A DNA stretch of 64,000 nucleotides from NCBI RefSeq assembly GCF_050948215.1, contig NC_135151.1, positions 4,194,220 through 4,258,219 of the forward strand, written 5' to 3'. The translations under genes were made by a program, and so were the position numbers. A model generated the notes under the pieces. That model ran no database searches. It was not told the origin of the DNA and saw only the letters and a program-made list of their open reading frames with translations. This stretch comes from Halictus rubicundus. Its lineage: Eukaryota; Arthropoda; Insecta; Hymenoptera; Halictidae. Below, piece by piece: positions 49,898 to 61,989 of this stretch (position 1 is its first letter; each line of letters opens with the position of its first letter).

Positions 49898-51529
49898 GTA
49901 TAGTACGGCGAAAGAAGTGAGGAGAAGGAGAAAGAAGAAACTGGGAGAAGTTGAAGAACAGAGAGGGAAAAAGAAGTGGAAAAAGTGGTAGGCAACGGGG
50001 AGACTGCGAATGTTACTCGCGGCGCGGCGCGGTGGTGAGAGAGAAAAGACGCTGTACCAAAGAAGGGGTATAAATCAGAGCCGCTAATATAGAGCACAAC
50101 ATGAATGGGCCTGATTTTTGCCGATCCACCGAGTCTCCGCCTCGTCCTCTTCCTGTTCCCTCCTGGTTCCTCAAGGATCCCGGTATGCAACCCTCGGCAA
50201 CTCTTAAAACACTATTTTAAGTCTTTTAGGGTGTGGATGAGAATAAGGGGAGCTGTTACGAGTTTCTTGACGATTCGGGGACTCGATGTCGAGTGGTTGT
50301 TGGCAGCTTCTCATTCGTTCTCACAATCAGTCAGGCAAATGGTTTTAAATTGTTCGGTACTTAACTTGGGATTTTTTACAATTATTAGTTGGATTGTTCT
50401 CGAATTTTTAAACTCTTTCGTCGTATTTTGGGAATTATTCAAATTTTTTTAGAATGATTTGTCACATTATCCTAAAATCCTTAGAATTATTTGTTACGTC
50501 ATCCTAAAATCTTTAGAATTATTTTTCGGATTATTCAAGCTCTTATCACTTTAACCAACCATTTTTTAAAATCGCATACATTTTTAACGGCCCACTCTCT
50601 TTTAACGGATGGAACGCGAAATCGTGAATACATCGGAAGAATTAACGAGTATGATTCGGTTGGTTTTATCCTATCAGAGTTGTTAAGAGAAGAAATACAG
50701 TTTTAATTAGTGCAGACATTTTTTATTTTGCAGAAAAATCCACAGTAATTTTTGTGTATGATACTACGTTGCTGGTAAAAAATCGTGAACGCTATTGTTG
50801 AATGAGTTATTCGATCGTACATTAACACAGTGTCTACTGTTAGATGTTCCATAGAATCTTTTTAAATTTATGATACACAGTTCAGAATTTTATGATTGAC
50901 TATTCGATGGCAGTGGCAATTTTTATCTTAAATCAACAAATTACATTGAGTAACGTAACTTGAACATTTTTCTTGAAATTATTATTTAAAAAAAGATTTT
51001 CTGGGACCTTTTTGGATTGAACACGATAATTGAAAACCCTATAGTCGTTTAAATTGATTGATTAAATATTTTTACCGTGGTGTTGTGTTAATAATTAATC
51101 CTCTCGCATTAATCCCCTCCTACTAATTTTTTCCCGATTTATAAATTTATTACATTGTCTCAATCACCCACATGAATCATGTCAAATTATTTACAAAAAA
51201 TGTCCCCAGCTTACTCGATGTTCCAAACGAATGAAAGGGGTCGTTTATTAACGAACCGCGAGCAATGATCATTTTTCCTCGTCGAAGCGTACTAAATAAC
51301 GCAACGGCGAGTAATTGTTATCAATCAAATTCGACTCAGCTTTGTCCGGTGATAAAATAACGAAAAACCGTGATATATTTTCTTTGACGTGAAATTGCAA
51401 AAAATTGTCTTTCTAAACGTTAATAATCATAATAATTATACTGCTATGTATTAGTTTCCTGACGCTAGACGCTCGGTTCTCGGCTGAATTTATAAAATGT
51501 CCGCTCGTAGGAAGAATTTAAGGATTTGG
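49151..51529 (+). other. Intron 2 of the Ig gene, no gene recognised
   Basis: Contains the AT microsatellite, purine-rich DNA at 49910-49990, and a small tandem duplication (cctaaaat(c)ctttagaatta, 43-bp period) at 50452-50525. Confidence 0.5.
49857..49894. repeat. (AT)n microsatellite
   Basis: About 17 AT units in intron 2 of the Ig gene. Confidence 0.97.
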
Positions 51530-52440
51530 GATTTCTTTTGGAATTTTTTTATTCATTTTTTTAGATAGTTTTGTCCCATAGGAATTGTTTACCAATTTCA
51601 TCCCACAACAGATTTCCTACTATCTCTGATAAATCGATTCCCGGACGTCGGACACCGTTCTAAATTTCCGTATCTAAATTTCATCTCAGTTTATGAAGTA
51701 TTCGCCCGTATACAGGAAAAGTTTTCTTCGCCAACAACGTTTCTAGTATCTCCTATAAATTGATTTTCCGATATCGGACACTCAATTTCAACTATTTGTA
51801 CTACTTGCACTCGGACACTTCTCTCGGATCATTTACCAGAATTATTTTAACAGAATCGAATGATAAGTGATCTCACCGAAATAATCTGCCGTATTTAAAT
51901 GAAATTAGCCATGTCATTTTACTGAATCAGATCTGACGGGAAATATTCGATTTTATAAATACGGTAGACTCGATAGGTCCGTGTTTACGTTCGCTGTCCT
52001 TTTCTACGTTCGGCGCGGTCAACGAGGTCGCAAGAAAAATAGTAGCCCTACACGATCTATGTCACGGCACGGACCCGAGAATTGGACTTAGATCGAGACA
52101 TTACTGTACATTTTACGCTAGATCCTTTTAGATTAAATTCACAATGTTTCTTAGATTAAAGACAACCTAGTGCAAAGTGTTGAACTTGATCTCGATTTGT
52201 GTTCTTATCATACGCACGAAAAATTTGCGAGACGGTGTTGCAGAGCTAGGTGTTCCGTGCAAATTGTTTGCTTAAAAAATCTCATCAGCCAACAATTTTT
52301 CTCGTATCCCCCATAAATTGATTTTCGATTCTGAATTTCGCCCACGTGTGAAGGAAAAGTTAGTGAGACGGTGTTGTACACATACAAGCCCGGTGTTCCG
52401 GTGGTGGATTGTTTGCTAGAAAAATTTGGTTCGGCCAACA
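51530..52440. repeat. Diverged repeats of about 140 bp around a MITE
   Basis: Related phrases are agatttcctactatctctga (51610), cgtttctagtatctcctata (51740), tttttctcgtatcccccata (52295) and the duplicated gagacggtgttg...ggtgttccg (52229-52255 and 52366-52400). The MITE at 51961 interrupts the series. Old and non-coding. Confidence 0.55.
51961..52107. mobile_element. Short degraded relative of the 5353 MITE
   Basis: The left part (ACTCGATAGGTCCG, then ttctacgttcggc) and right part (gacttagatcgagacattactgta) resemble the termini and the interior of the MITE at 5353-6729. The copy is about 147 bp and diverged, so the boundaries are approximate. It lies in intron 2 of the Ig gene. Confidence 0.55.
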
Positions 52441-52929
52441 GGTAGAGCGATTCTGTCTGCGTGGACGGCTCCGCAGTCTATCAGCGTTATTTATGCACAC
52501 CTTAAATTCTATTGGATCGAAACCTGGGGGCCGCGGTAACCATACTCCCGTCGAGCATCGCGCATCGCGCACCGCGCGCCCCGTTCGCGTTCGCGTCATT
52601 CGAGAGCTTTTGTTCGCGAATTAAACGCCCTTTCAACCGTTCAATGGAACCGTCGTTTGATATACGACAGATCGAGCACGCAGCAAGTATGCACGCGCGC
52701 AAACGAGAGACCGATCAGAGCTAACGTGCCCGGATTGCAATTTGATTCCCGGAATCCAATAACAATGTTCATTGACTTGCGCACGCGATCCTCCGCGAGT
52801 AAATAATTACGTTCGCCGCGGAGTCATGGCATACAGTGAACCCTCAGATTCGCGGTAATGAAGAATCCTAGCGGACGGACCTGGCGGCCATCGGATTCTG
52901 CCGAATTTCGCTGGTGGATACGCGTTTTC

Positions 52930-53850
52930 GAAGTAGACCGATCTTTGTGCGAATTTTAAATCGATGATTCGTCCTAATTTTGTGCCTTTTATTTCGAATT
53001 TTTATAGCCATAAATCCTTAATCATTTACAGACTGACGGCTTCATGCTCGAAGTAGACTTCAGATCCTTATGAGAATTTTTAAAAAATTTGCAAAATTCT
53101 GTCAAAATTTTGTTTCTGTTTTTTAGGAATTTTTATAGCCATAAATCCTTAATCATTTACAGACTGATAACTTCACGTTCGAAGTGGAGTGTAGATCCTT
53201 ATGAGAATTTGCAAAAAAATTTGCAAAGATCTGTCGAAATTTTGTTTCTGTTTTTTACGAATTTTTATATCCAAGAATTCCTGATGATTTACAGAACTGA
53301 TAGCCTCATGCTCAAAGGAGAGTGTACATCTTTATGAGAATTTGCAAAAAAATTTGCAAAGATCTGTCGAAATTTTGTTTCTGTTTTTTACAAATTTTTA
53401 TATCCATGAATTCCTGATGATTTACAGAACTGATAGCCTCATGCTCAAAATGGAGTGTTCGTCTTTATGAGAATTTGCAAAAAAATTTGCAAAGAAATGT
53501 AGATCTTTGTGTGAATTGCAAAAATATATTTCTGGAGATCCGTTTAAATTTTGTTCGTTTTATTGCGAATTTCTGTGGCCGTAAATTGCCGACGGTTTGC
53601 AGTCAAATAGCTATCTACAAAGATTGCAAAGTAAAGAGAAGCTGTGCATCCACCTATTCTTTACATCTTTTTTTGCGAATGTCCATAGCTATTGCATTAC
53701 AAACATTTACAATAAAACAGTACATGAAAATTGCAATATAAAGAGAAACTGTGTATCCATCTATATTTTAATAATTATTTTACCAGATCCTATACCTATA
53801 GATTCCTGAAAATTTATACTAAAATAGCACTGCTCAAAATGAATTTTATC
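52930..53850. repeat. Tandem array of 128-134-bp units, about 7, decaying to the right
   Basis: 'tatagccataaatccttaat' or 'tatatccatgaattcctgat' returns at about 53005, 53132, 53266 and 53400, with weaker units near 53575, 53680 and 53800. Each is followed by tttacagactgat, a gaagtagac or gagtgt phrase, atccttatgagaattt, caaaaaaatttgcaaa and ttttgtttctgtttttta. One extra unit lies at 62567-62697. The frames seen here are by-products. Confidence 0.9.
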
Positions 53851-55194
53851 AGCACTCATTCGTTAACTTCTCTTCGAGTCGTTGAAAACGACTAGTGGTG
53901 AAACGACTATAAAATTAACGAAAAGAGTTATAGGAACTATAAAATACTTCCCTAATAGAACAAGAAAGTCGCAATTTACATTTTAAGATAAAACCTCAGT
54001 TAAATCTCTTCTCATAAGAAAAATTATACTACGATTCAGCAAGGATAACCGCTGCCAGAGGGAAGTCACGTATACGCGATGCCGGCTGATAACCGCTGGC
54101 TAACGAAATCACGCGCACGTGACAGCGGCCGTCACTGTTAAGGATTGCTTTATTTATCTGTATTCATAAAGTGGTCCGAAAAGCAACAACGTTCGCGTGC
54201 ACGGTAAATAGAAAATTATAAATATACTACGGATTTCTAATACAAAAATGTTCTAAATCGATTATGAACAATGGTAGTTAGACAAAAATATATTTCTCCC
54301 ATGAGTAACATTAATAAACTAAAAACAGCGTAACAATATTTTAAACCTCTTCAAAAGAGATTAAAATCTGTTGGACAAGTATTCACTACAGAATCCCACA
54401 ACAATTAAGATACAGATACTGCTAATATTCTAATAAAATAAAAAATTAAATCTTTCCTTTCACTTTGAAAAATTCATCCATGATGGAAGCATTGATAACA
54501 ATTTAATCAAACAAATTAAGTCATTCTTTGTACTGTAAACAGTTAATCCCCGGAGGAGTTAGATATTTTTCACACCATTAGAATTTGTTGTATCTTATTC
54601 ATACATTTTTAACAGTAATTCGTACAGTCCAGAGTCATTGAACTCACCAGTAAATTAATTTTGTACAAGCATTTCACAGTTTCGTTTCTCACCCATCAAT
54701 TTAAAACAAACATATATAATATCCAGATTCATTGGACTTTTTGCACACAATCGCTTAGAACTCCTCCGTCCCTGTTCCCCGAGTTATTGCACTCGTTACA
54801 GACAGTATATTTTCTCTTAACAGGTGTTCGAGGGGTTGTTAACCCTCGAGCGATTACGGGGGAGGCGGAGCCCTGTCGTTTCTTTTCCGTTTCCCAAAGT
54901 CGTATCGGTGTATAGTAGATTATTCCGAAGGCTGCGCTGTGCGCGTCTCGGAATCCTCCCACGCGTCGCTATTCTTCTGTTTATCGCGTTCAGCCCGGGC
55001 AATCGTGTTATACATATACATTTCATTCGAGGTAACAGTTATTTGCGCGCGGAATCCTCTTGCCTCGCGGAATATCTGCAAGCTTTTTGCGTGCAGTTCT
55101 CAAAAGGTGCTACTAACGAGAGCCTCGGCAATAACGATACCAGCGACGCGAATTAGTTTTCCTTTATTTCGCGCTCGTTTCTGCTGTAATGCTT
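53851..55194 (+). other. Intron 2 of the Ig gene, no gene recognised
   Basis: A 50-bp imperfect duplication (gataaccgctg...cacg) lies at 54045-54120. 54820-55160 is GC-richer with overlapping frames on both strands. Nothing is assignable. Confidence 0.5.
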
Positions 55195-55640
55195 CATTTG
55201 CTCGTGTTGGACGGTAATCTTGCAACTGACCACGTGTCGGTCACTGGGAAAATGGCGGCGCCTAATTTAAGAAATTATAGCTCATTCGATATTGTTCACC
55301 CCTTTTTGAAATTTCTAAGTGGTCCATTTTTAAGTCATTTCTATATTTTGTCCATGTTAGACGGTAAGCTTGCAGTTAACGACGCGTCGGTCACTCGGAA
55401 AATGGCGGCGCTGAATTTAAGAAATTGTAGCTAATTTGATATTGTTCAACCTTTTTTAATTTTTACGTGGTCCATTTTTAAATCTTTTCCATATTTTGTC
55501 CATGTTAGACAGTAAGCTTGCAATTAACGACGTGTCGGTCACTGGGAAAATGGCGGCGCCGAATTTAAAAAATGATCCTCTTATACTTCATTCGATGTTG
55601 AACCATATATTCACCCTTTTTTAATTTTAAAGTAGATTGT
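55195..55640. repeat. Three tandem 150-bp units, each with AAAATGGCGGC
   Basis: The units share tagacggtaa, cgtgtcggtcactgggaaaa, tggcggcgcc(t/g)aattta and ttttgtccatgttagac, with the common site at 55249-55259, 55399-55409 and 55547-55557. AAAATGGCGGC matches the known recognition core of the Pho/YY1 zinc-finger proteins. Intron 2 of the Ig gene. Confidence 0.85.
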
Positions 55641-56778
55641 TAACCCCTCCATATTCAATAATGTTTCAAACTCGTGATGGAGATTGAAAATTAACTAAAC
55701 ATGAATGTTGTTCGTTGGAGACGGAATTAAATTTTGTTTTTACGACATCAATGTTTAAACATTGAAGTAGACGTAGACACGCAGTAATTAGTGTACACGA
55801 CAACCATATTCGTGTAGATTAAGATCACTATCGATTTTCATTTTACAGATGCCATATAATAAGCTAAATCGTGATCTTAATTAATACGGATATATTGTAG
55901 AAACCGTATAATAATTTATATAATGATAAAGATAATTACACAAAAATTGCAGGGTATTTCTTAAAACATGAACAAACATATAAATCTCGAGACCATCTGA
56001 AAATCCATAACAAAAAGATTTAAAACTCTAAAAATTTGTTACCTCTTAGGAGTCGCTATTCTTTGGTCGGCATACTCGCGCATTTCGTGAATTTACGCGC
56101 CTAACTGGAAAACAAGCAAAATAAACACGGTGATTAACGCGTTAAACGGTTGTATAAATATTTACATTGTGTTCACTTCGTGAAATCGTTTATGCAAAGC
56201 TGTAAATATAATTAACGACTTGATTTTCCTCGCCGAGGAACAATGCGCAATGAAACAGTCTTACTGTCTGAGAGCGAGCGTGTGCACGTAAGTTTGCTGT
56301 GTTTCGCATACTTTGAATATTCAGGCTTTATAATTTCCCAGAGCGATTATACACACTTTCGGATTCAAGTTCTGATAAAAACAGCGTAACTTTAAAGGCA
56401 CAATCCCCCATGTCACGAGGATTGACGCGACCGATTGAAGATTAATTCTAGTGTAGAGAGATATATTCGGACAGTTTTTCCAAAAGGACTATTCGGAAAC
56501 GTCCCGCGATAGAAAAGCCATTCAACTTTTATTTAAAACATTTTTCGATATCGTCGACGGTATTCAAATTCACCGGGGTTGACTTAAATGGTTCACCCTG
56601 TGCGAATACTGCGTTTTGTTGTTAATCTGTCACGCACAACTTACTAACACAATACTATAAAACGTTATACTGAGCACAGAATCTGGCGACAGGTAAATTC
56701 GTATAATAAATACATTTTTTAATGAAGTTTTAAAATGTCTTCTAATTTAATAAGCAACAATATTTAGAAAAATAATCA
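55641..56778 (+). other. Intron 2 of the Ig gene, no gene recognised
   Basis: AT-rich. A solitary right end of CAGGGT type (ggttcaccctg) lies at about 56590. Confidence 0.5.
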
Positions 56779-56924
56779 AACTGCAGATCTTTATGCAAAA
56801 TAAAAATTGTCTCCATCAATTGCAAGCGATAGGTGCTAAGTAGAAATTTCCTCTGTTAATAATTTTGTGCCAATTCAAATTTCTCCTACTTATTTTACTC
56901 AAAAAATGCATATAATCCGCAGTG
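56779..56924. mobile_element. GACTGCGGAT-type MITE, 146 bp
   Basis: It begins ACTGCAGATCTTTATGC and ends ataatccgcagtg followed by TA. It shares aaaataaaaattgt and catcaattgcaag with 26118-26299. It is the first of three different MITEs within 750 bp. Confidence 0.8.
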
Positions 56925-56956
56925 TACTAATAATTTATGTAATAGCAATTCATAGA

Positions 56957-57152
56957 CAGTGTTTACTCGATATATGTCCAAAACACGGGTTTAGCCAGGG
57001 ACATATATCGGCCAGAAGATACTATTCTTTAATAGGAGAAATGCCACGAATACGTTAGTGAAAGTCCCATAAAAAAATAATGAAAAATAATGAAGTTTTG
57101 TCTTCTTACCTTAGAAGGCTAGGAATTTGGGACATATATAGAGTAAACACTG
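56957..57152. mobile_element. 196-bp MITE, unexpanded relative of the 5353 element
   Basis: It starts CAGTGTTTACTCGATATATG and ends with the inverse of CAGTGTTTACTCTATATATG, a near-perfect inverted repeat of about 28 bp. After the left arm it reads gccagggacatatatcggcc and agatactattcttt, which is the inverse of the right end of the 5353-6729 element. The immediate flanks are not TA, so the target site is unclear. No coding capacity. Confidence 0.85.
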
Positions 57153-57299
57153 TGGTACTAAATTGCTTCTTAATTTCTTACTACTATTATTGAGAGACTA
57201 TATCTATTTTACTATTTCCGTTTTTGTGTTATTTTTATTCCCATTTTGACGCTCCTGTATAGAACTCATTCCTATTATTTATATAAGGGCTGCCAATAA

Positions 57300-57530
57300 C
57301 CCTTAGCACTCGAATGGCGACTGTAAGGCGCCACTAAAAAGTCCTGTATCATTATCCAAAATATTTTTTACATTATTAGATTTGTTTGTATTTAATGAAT
57401 TACTAAACATTTCAGTACTGTACGAGTAAATTGCACCATTTTCGTATGTATAGCATAAAAAAATATATATATAGAAGAGAAATATTGTAGGTCGGAAAAA
57501 TTGTTTCGTTTTAATAATAATATGAACGAT
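57300..57530. mobile_element. piggyBac-type MITE, right end missing (copy 3)
   Basis: It begins CCCTTAGCACTCGAATGGCG and follows the interior of 8449-8683 closely for about 220 bp, through ttgtttcgttttaa. The inverted right terminus is then lost. The left target is ATAA, a decayed TTAA. Confidence 0.8.
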
Positions 57531-58082
57531 GCATTTTTCATGCATTGCCTGTAGTCATTAAGAAATATTATTACTGGTAATTCTTGAATGGTTCAGAGTC
57601 GCAGTTTTATGAAAAAGGGCATTACCGAACAGGAATAATGTTCAAGAAGCATGAGATTCGAAAACACAGGGAAATTCCTGCTCCAGATTCATCGGCGAAT
57701 GTGCTAGGTTGTTTTTTTTTTCTGCGGCAAGCGACGGAAAGTAAAGTACGGGCGGATTAAAATATGCTGTAACAGGGGCTCCTTCGTTTCGGTTTGCCGT
57801 CTTATCCTTGTTATGCGGTGTAACGTTTACGTTACACGCTTTAACGGAGTTGTTTGCGCTGGAACTCATGAATACAGAGGGATAAAGGCGAAGTCACGGC
57901 GAGAATTTTACGCGGGGAACGCATTGCGCTCGTATGTCACTCGAATGTACAATTCGCACATGTGTACGTGGATAATTCAGGCTCATCTTGCAGAAGTAGG
58001 CCGTTCGATGCTTAAACTGGCTGCACCTCACATTGCACGAACGCACAAGGATATTTTCCTGGAACGTTCATCGTGCAATCGG

Positions 58083-60020
58083 CGCGTAAATGTCGCCGAT
58101 GCTCGTAGACAACAAGAAAGAAATTATTATATTTTGTGCACGTTTATTTTCCCGATACGAAATGTTTTAGAGACCATCTGGAGCTTCTTAGGCCAAAGAT
58201 GTATGCACTATACTTACTGGACACACTTTTTAAAAATATACACGGTGCGAGTGCTTCAGTAAATATCATTGATGTTCACAGATAATTAAATGCAAACTAT
58301 TTGATGCTCGTTTGTAACCCACTGACTTTTAATTTTATTTTCCGACGTAATATAAACTATACTTACACTACACTTCCTGCAAATGTTTTTTAAAAGTATA
58401 CACAGTGCGAGTGCATCACTTGGATTTTGAATTTTATTTTCTGAAGTAATAAAAACTATACTTACACTACACTTCCTGCAAATGTTTTTTAAAAGTATAC
58501 ATAGTGCGATCGCTTCACTTGGATTTTGAATTTTATTTTCTGAAGTAATACAAACTATACTTACACTATACTTCCTGCAAATGTTTTTTAAAAGTATACA
58601 CAGTGCGAGTGCTTCTCTTGGATTTTGAATTTTATTTTCTGAAGTAATACAAACTATACTTACACTACACTTCCTGCAAATGTTTTTTAAAAGTATACAC
58701 AGTGCGAGTGCTTCTCTTGGATTTTGAATTTTATTTTCTGAAGTAATACAAACTATACTTACACTACACTTCCTGCAAATGTTTTTTAAAAGTATACACA
58801 GTGCGAGTGCTTCTCTTGGATTTTGAATTTTATTTTCTGAAGTAATACAAACTATACTTGCACTACACTTCCTGCAAATGTTTTTTAAAAGTATACACAG
58901 TGCGAGTGCTTCTCTTGGATTTTGAATTTTATTTTCTGAAGTAATACAAACTATACTTACACTACACTTCCTGCAAATGTTTTTTAAAAGTATACACAGT
59001 GCGAGTGCTTCTCTTGGATTTTGAATTTTATTTTCTGAAGTAATACAAACTATACTTACACTACACTTCCTGCAAATGTTTTTTAAAAGTATACACAGTG
59101 CGAGTGCTTCTCTTGGATTTTGAATTTTATTTTCTGAAGTAATACAAACTATACTTGCACTACACTTCCTGCAAATGTTTTTTAAAAGTATACACAGTGC
59201 GAGTGCTTCTCTTGGATTTTGAATTTTATTTTCTGAAGTAATACAAACTATACTTACACTACACTTCCTGCAAATGTTTTTTAAAAGTATACACAGTGCG
59301 AGCGCTTCACTTGGATTTTGAATTTTATTTTCTGAAGTAATACAAACTATACTTGCACTACACTTCCTGCAAATGTTTTTTAAAAGTATACACAGTGCGA
59401 GTGCTTCACTTGGATTTTGAATTTTATTTTCTGAAGTAATACAAACTATACTTACACTACACTTCCTGCAAATGTTTTTTAAAAGTATACACAGTGCGAG
59501 CGCTTCACTTGGATTTTGAATTTTATTTTCTGAAGTAATACAAACTATACTTGCACTACACTTCCTGCAAATGTTTTTTAAAAGTATACACAGTGCGAGT
59601 GCTTCACTTGGATTTTGAATTTTATTTTCTGAAGTAATACAAACTATACTTACACTACACTTCCTGCAAATGTTTTTTAAAAGTGTAGACTGAGCTTCAT
59701 TAAACATCATTGATGTTCATGGATAATAAATTGCAAACTATTTGATGCTCGTTGGTAGTCCACGAATTTTGAATTCTATCTTTAACTGCCGCGATGAACA
59801 GAGATCATCTGAAGTGTCTTGAATCATCGACAAATGTTCACCGCAAATGTGTTCTAAAATCGGCCCCGAGGAGAACGTTTCGGTAAATATCGAGTCGATA
59901 GCCACAGAACGAGAAAGAAACTATATCATGGCAGTTTTTAATTTTACCTTCAACCAACGAGCGAAACGGAGACCACCTGGACCTCCTTGGACCAAAGATA
60001 AATTCGCTATATTTGCTACA
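58083..60020. repeat. Old duplicated unit flanking the 99-bp satellite
   Basis: Both sides of the satellite share blocks in a consistent order. On the left are gagaccatctggagcttctt and aggccaaagat (58170-58200), then catcattgatgttca and caaactatttgatgctcgtt (58265-58315). On the right the second pair comes first (59704-59755), and the first pair follows (59968-60000: gagaccacctggacctcctt, ggaccaaagat). This fits an older, longer tandem unit inside which the 99-bp part later expanded. Confidence 0.65.
58325..59683. repeat. 99-bp satellite, about 13.7 copies
   Basis: cacttcctgcaaatgttttt recurs every 99 bp from 58371. Because 99 is divisible by three and the unit lacks stops in one minus-strand frame, the array reads as 474 codons of a 33-residue repeat (ICRKCSVSIVCITSENKIQN and variants). 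Substitutions fall as two linked alleles (cttac/cttgc and ttcac/ttctc) shared by neighbouring units, as expected from unequal exchange. The frame has no signal, no domain and no intron logic, so I call it satellite and not a gene. Confidence 0.95.
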
Positions 60021-60637
60021 AATAAAACTTTAATTGCGCCATTTATTTTATCCAGTTTGAAATAAAGGAGTCGCATTTTTCACGTTCCTCGGGCGATATA
60101 ATCTCAAGCAGAAGTTATTTGCATTTTATGCTCACTTTAATTGTGCGGCCACGCTGACTTTCGCGCGGCGTTTCTAAATTTTTTTAATTTCAAACCTACG
60201 ACTCGTCTAATTTAAAACAATAGTGGACCACATTTCTGTTCGTATTCTTAATATAAGCGGCACTGTTTTATTAATTTCACCGAAACAAAGAACCGTATAC
60301 CCAAACGAAGCATCGAACGCACACGCACGAAGACAGAATCAGCCTTGCTTACTTAAATTTTTAGCAATTCATTGAATGCGAACAAGTGTCGTAATTGGAA
60401 GAAAAACTCGAGGGATCTATAAACATTTTCTATTCTCTCCTGTCAGAAAAAAATTGTTGGTTCAGAATTTCAAGCATTTAATGTAGAGAATTAAAGAGAG
60501 GAATAATAATTCGAGAAGAATAATTGTAAAAGAAACGGTCAGCGAGAAAAGAGGTTATAGAACAGTAGAATGGGCGAGGAAATTAATAAAGCAGAAAAGA
60601 GACAGAGCGGAAACAGGGGAACAGCTGATTGAATATA
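60021..60637 (+). other. Intron 2 of the Ig gene, no gene recognised
   Basis: AT-rich DNA between the duplicated satellite flank and the 60638 MITE. I see nothing to name. Confidence 0.5.
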
Positions 60638-60969
60638 CAGGGTGTCCCGGTATTGGTGGTACAGCCGTGGAGGGGGTGATTCCACATGAGAAAATCAGTT
60701 AAAAATATGGAATACAATTTTTTCACCCGAAGCTTCGTTTTCGAGAAAATCGAGTTTGAAAATGCAACGAATATTCGACATGAATCGTCTGAAGCGTCTG
60801 ATCATAGCCGACCAATTCTACTTGCTGCACGTACTAAAGCATGCGAACCTGACGGATCCTTAAACTCGATTTTCTCGAAAACGAAAAAATTTGTTCCGTA
60901 TTTTTCAACTTACTTTCTTATGTAGAATCATCCCCTCCACGGTTGTATCATCAACACTGGGACATCCTG
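60638..60969. mobile_element. CAGGGTGTCCCGG MITE, 332 bp
   Basis: TA flanks both ends. The left end is CAGGGTGTCCCGGTATTGG and the right end is the inverse of CAGGATGTCCCAGTGTTGA. The arms pair through ccgtggagggggtgattcc and ttttcgagaaaatcgagttt. A 79-codon open frame spans it because the arms carry complementary phrases. I regard that frame as chance. Confidence 0.92.
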
Positions 60970-61324
60970 TATTAGTGCATACAAAGTGCAATACGTAGGT
61001 TTAATTTTGTGTATAATTCAAATATAGCAGTTACGACTTAAGGAGTAGTTTATTCTATTCGTATTTTATTTGATTATTTTATTGGAGTAGTTTATCGATT
61101 TTTATTTACTTGAACTTTCGAAAATAGGCTCAAAGGAATAACGTACAGACGAACGAAAGGATGTGCGCGGGAGGACATGGTATGAATGTTTGAAATTAAG
61201 GAAAAATTATTGTCAACCCTTTCATGGTCGAGAGGCTGAAAAAAATAAACTTTTTATAAATTTTGAGTTCCCAAGATTTTCGCATTAAAAGTTGGGTTTG
61301 CTGATGACACCAAAAAATGGTTAC

Positions 61325-61523
61325 AGGGTAAGGGACCCATTTACTGTGGGAGTACCAATTACTGTTCCTATATCAATTAGACTTATTCTCGAAGCATAAT
61401 GGATATTAAAAAAGAGATATATAACACATATATTAACTGGTTTTAATGAAAAAATTTAATATCCCTTTTTAATATTCGTTATGCTTTTAAAATAAGTATA
61501 ATTACGGTAATTGGGCCCCTTAT
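61325..61523. mobile_element. AGGGTAAGG MITE, 199 bp (copy 2)
   Basis: It starts AGGGTAAGGGACCCATTTAC and its right arm is the inverse (ggtaattgggcccctta). The arms pair through acttattctcgaagcataat and aatattaaaaa. It resembles 44221-44391 in the loop (catatattaactggttttaa). It lies 470 bp upstream of Ig exon 3. Confidence 0.78.
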
Positions 61524-61869
61524 AAGGATTAAATAACGGGAAAAATGAAGAATACATACAAGGAGCCACACACACACACAGTTCACTCGTTCTCCACAGT
61601 CCTGTCCATCACACTATCGTCCCAAAAAATGATCGAAACAGGTTGGCAAAGGATCGAAACATGTTCGAGCGTATCAAGCAGGTATCTGATAGCAAGTTAC
61701 GGCAGACTTCACCGTATTATATTAGCTATTATGTGGTGGAAACGTGTCGCGGACAGGTTGGGGGAGCAGCCTCCGTAACTAATAGCCGAAATCCTAATTC
61801 TAAATCCGTTATTATCGGCTGGCAGTGTAAGTAATGCGGGCGTTTGTTTCTCTAAAGAGATAGATAGAG

Positions 61870-61874
61870 AGGTA

Positions 61875-61922
<48 letters not shown>
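61870..61922. repeat. (GA)n microsatellite close to Ig exon 3
   Basis: About 22 GA units ending 68 bp upstream of exon 3, just before its branch and acceptor region. A purine block this close could influence splicing, but nothing in the sequence shows that it does. Confidence 0.97.
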
Positions 61923-61924
<2 letters not shown>

Positions 61925-61989
61925 CGCGGTTTATAATCAGCTGCTGAAACGGCGAAACGTGTCCGCCCTTCCCTGATTCTATTATACAG

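Noticed and set aside
49526..50190. 125-codon + strand and 126-codon - strand frames
   Set aside because: They span the AT microsatellite and purine-rich DNA and have no recognisable domain.
58286..59710. A 474-codon minus-strand reading frame
   Set aside because: It is entirely a 99-bp satellite read in a frame without stops. No domain, signal peptide or splice logic was seen.
60686..60925. 79-codon frame across 60638-60969
   Set aside because: It is created by the complementary arms of a MITE.
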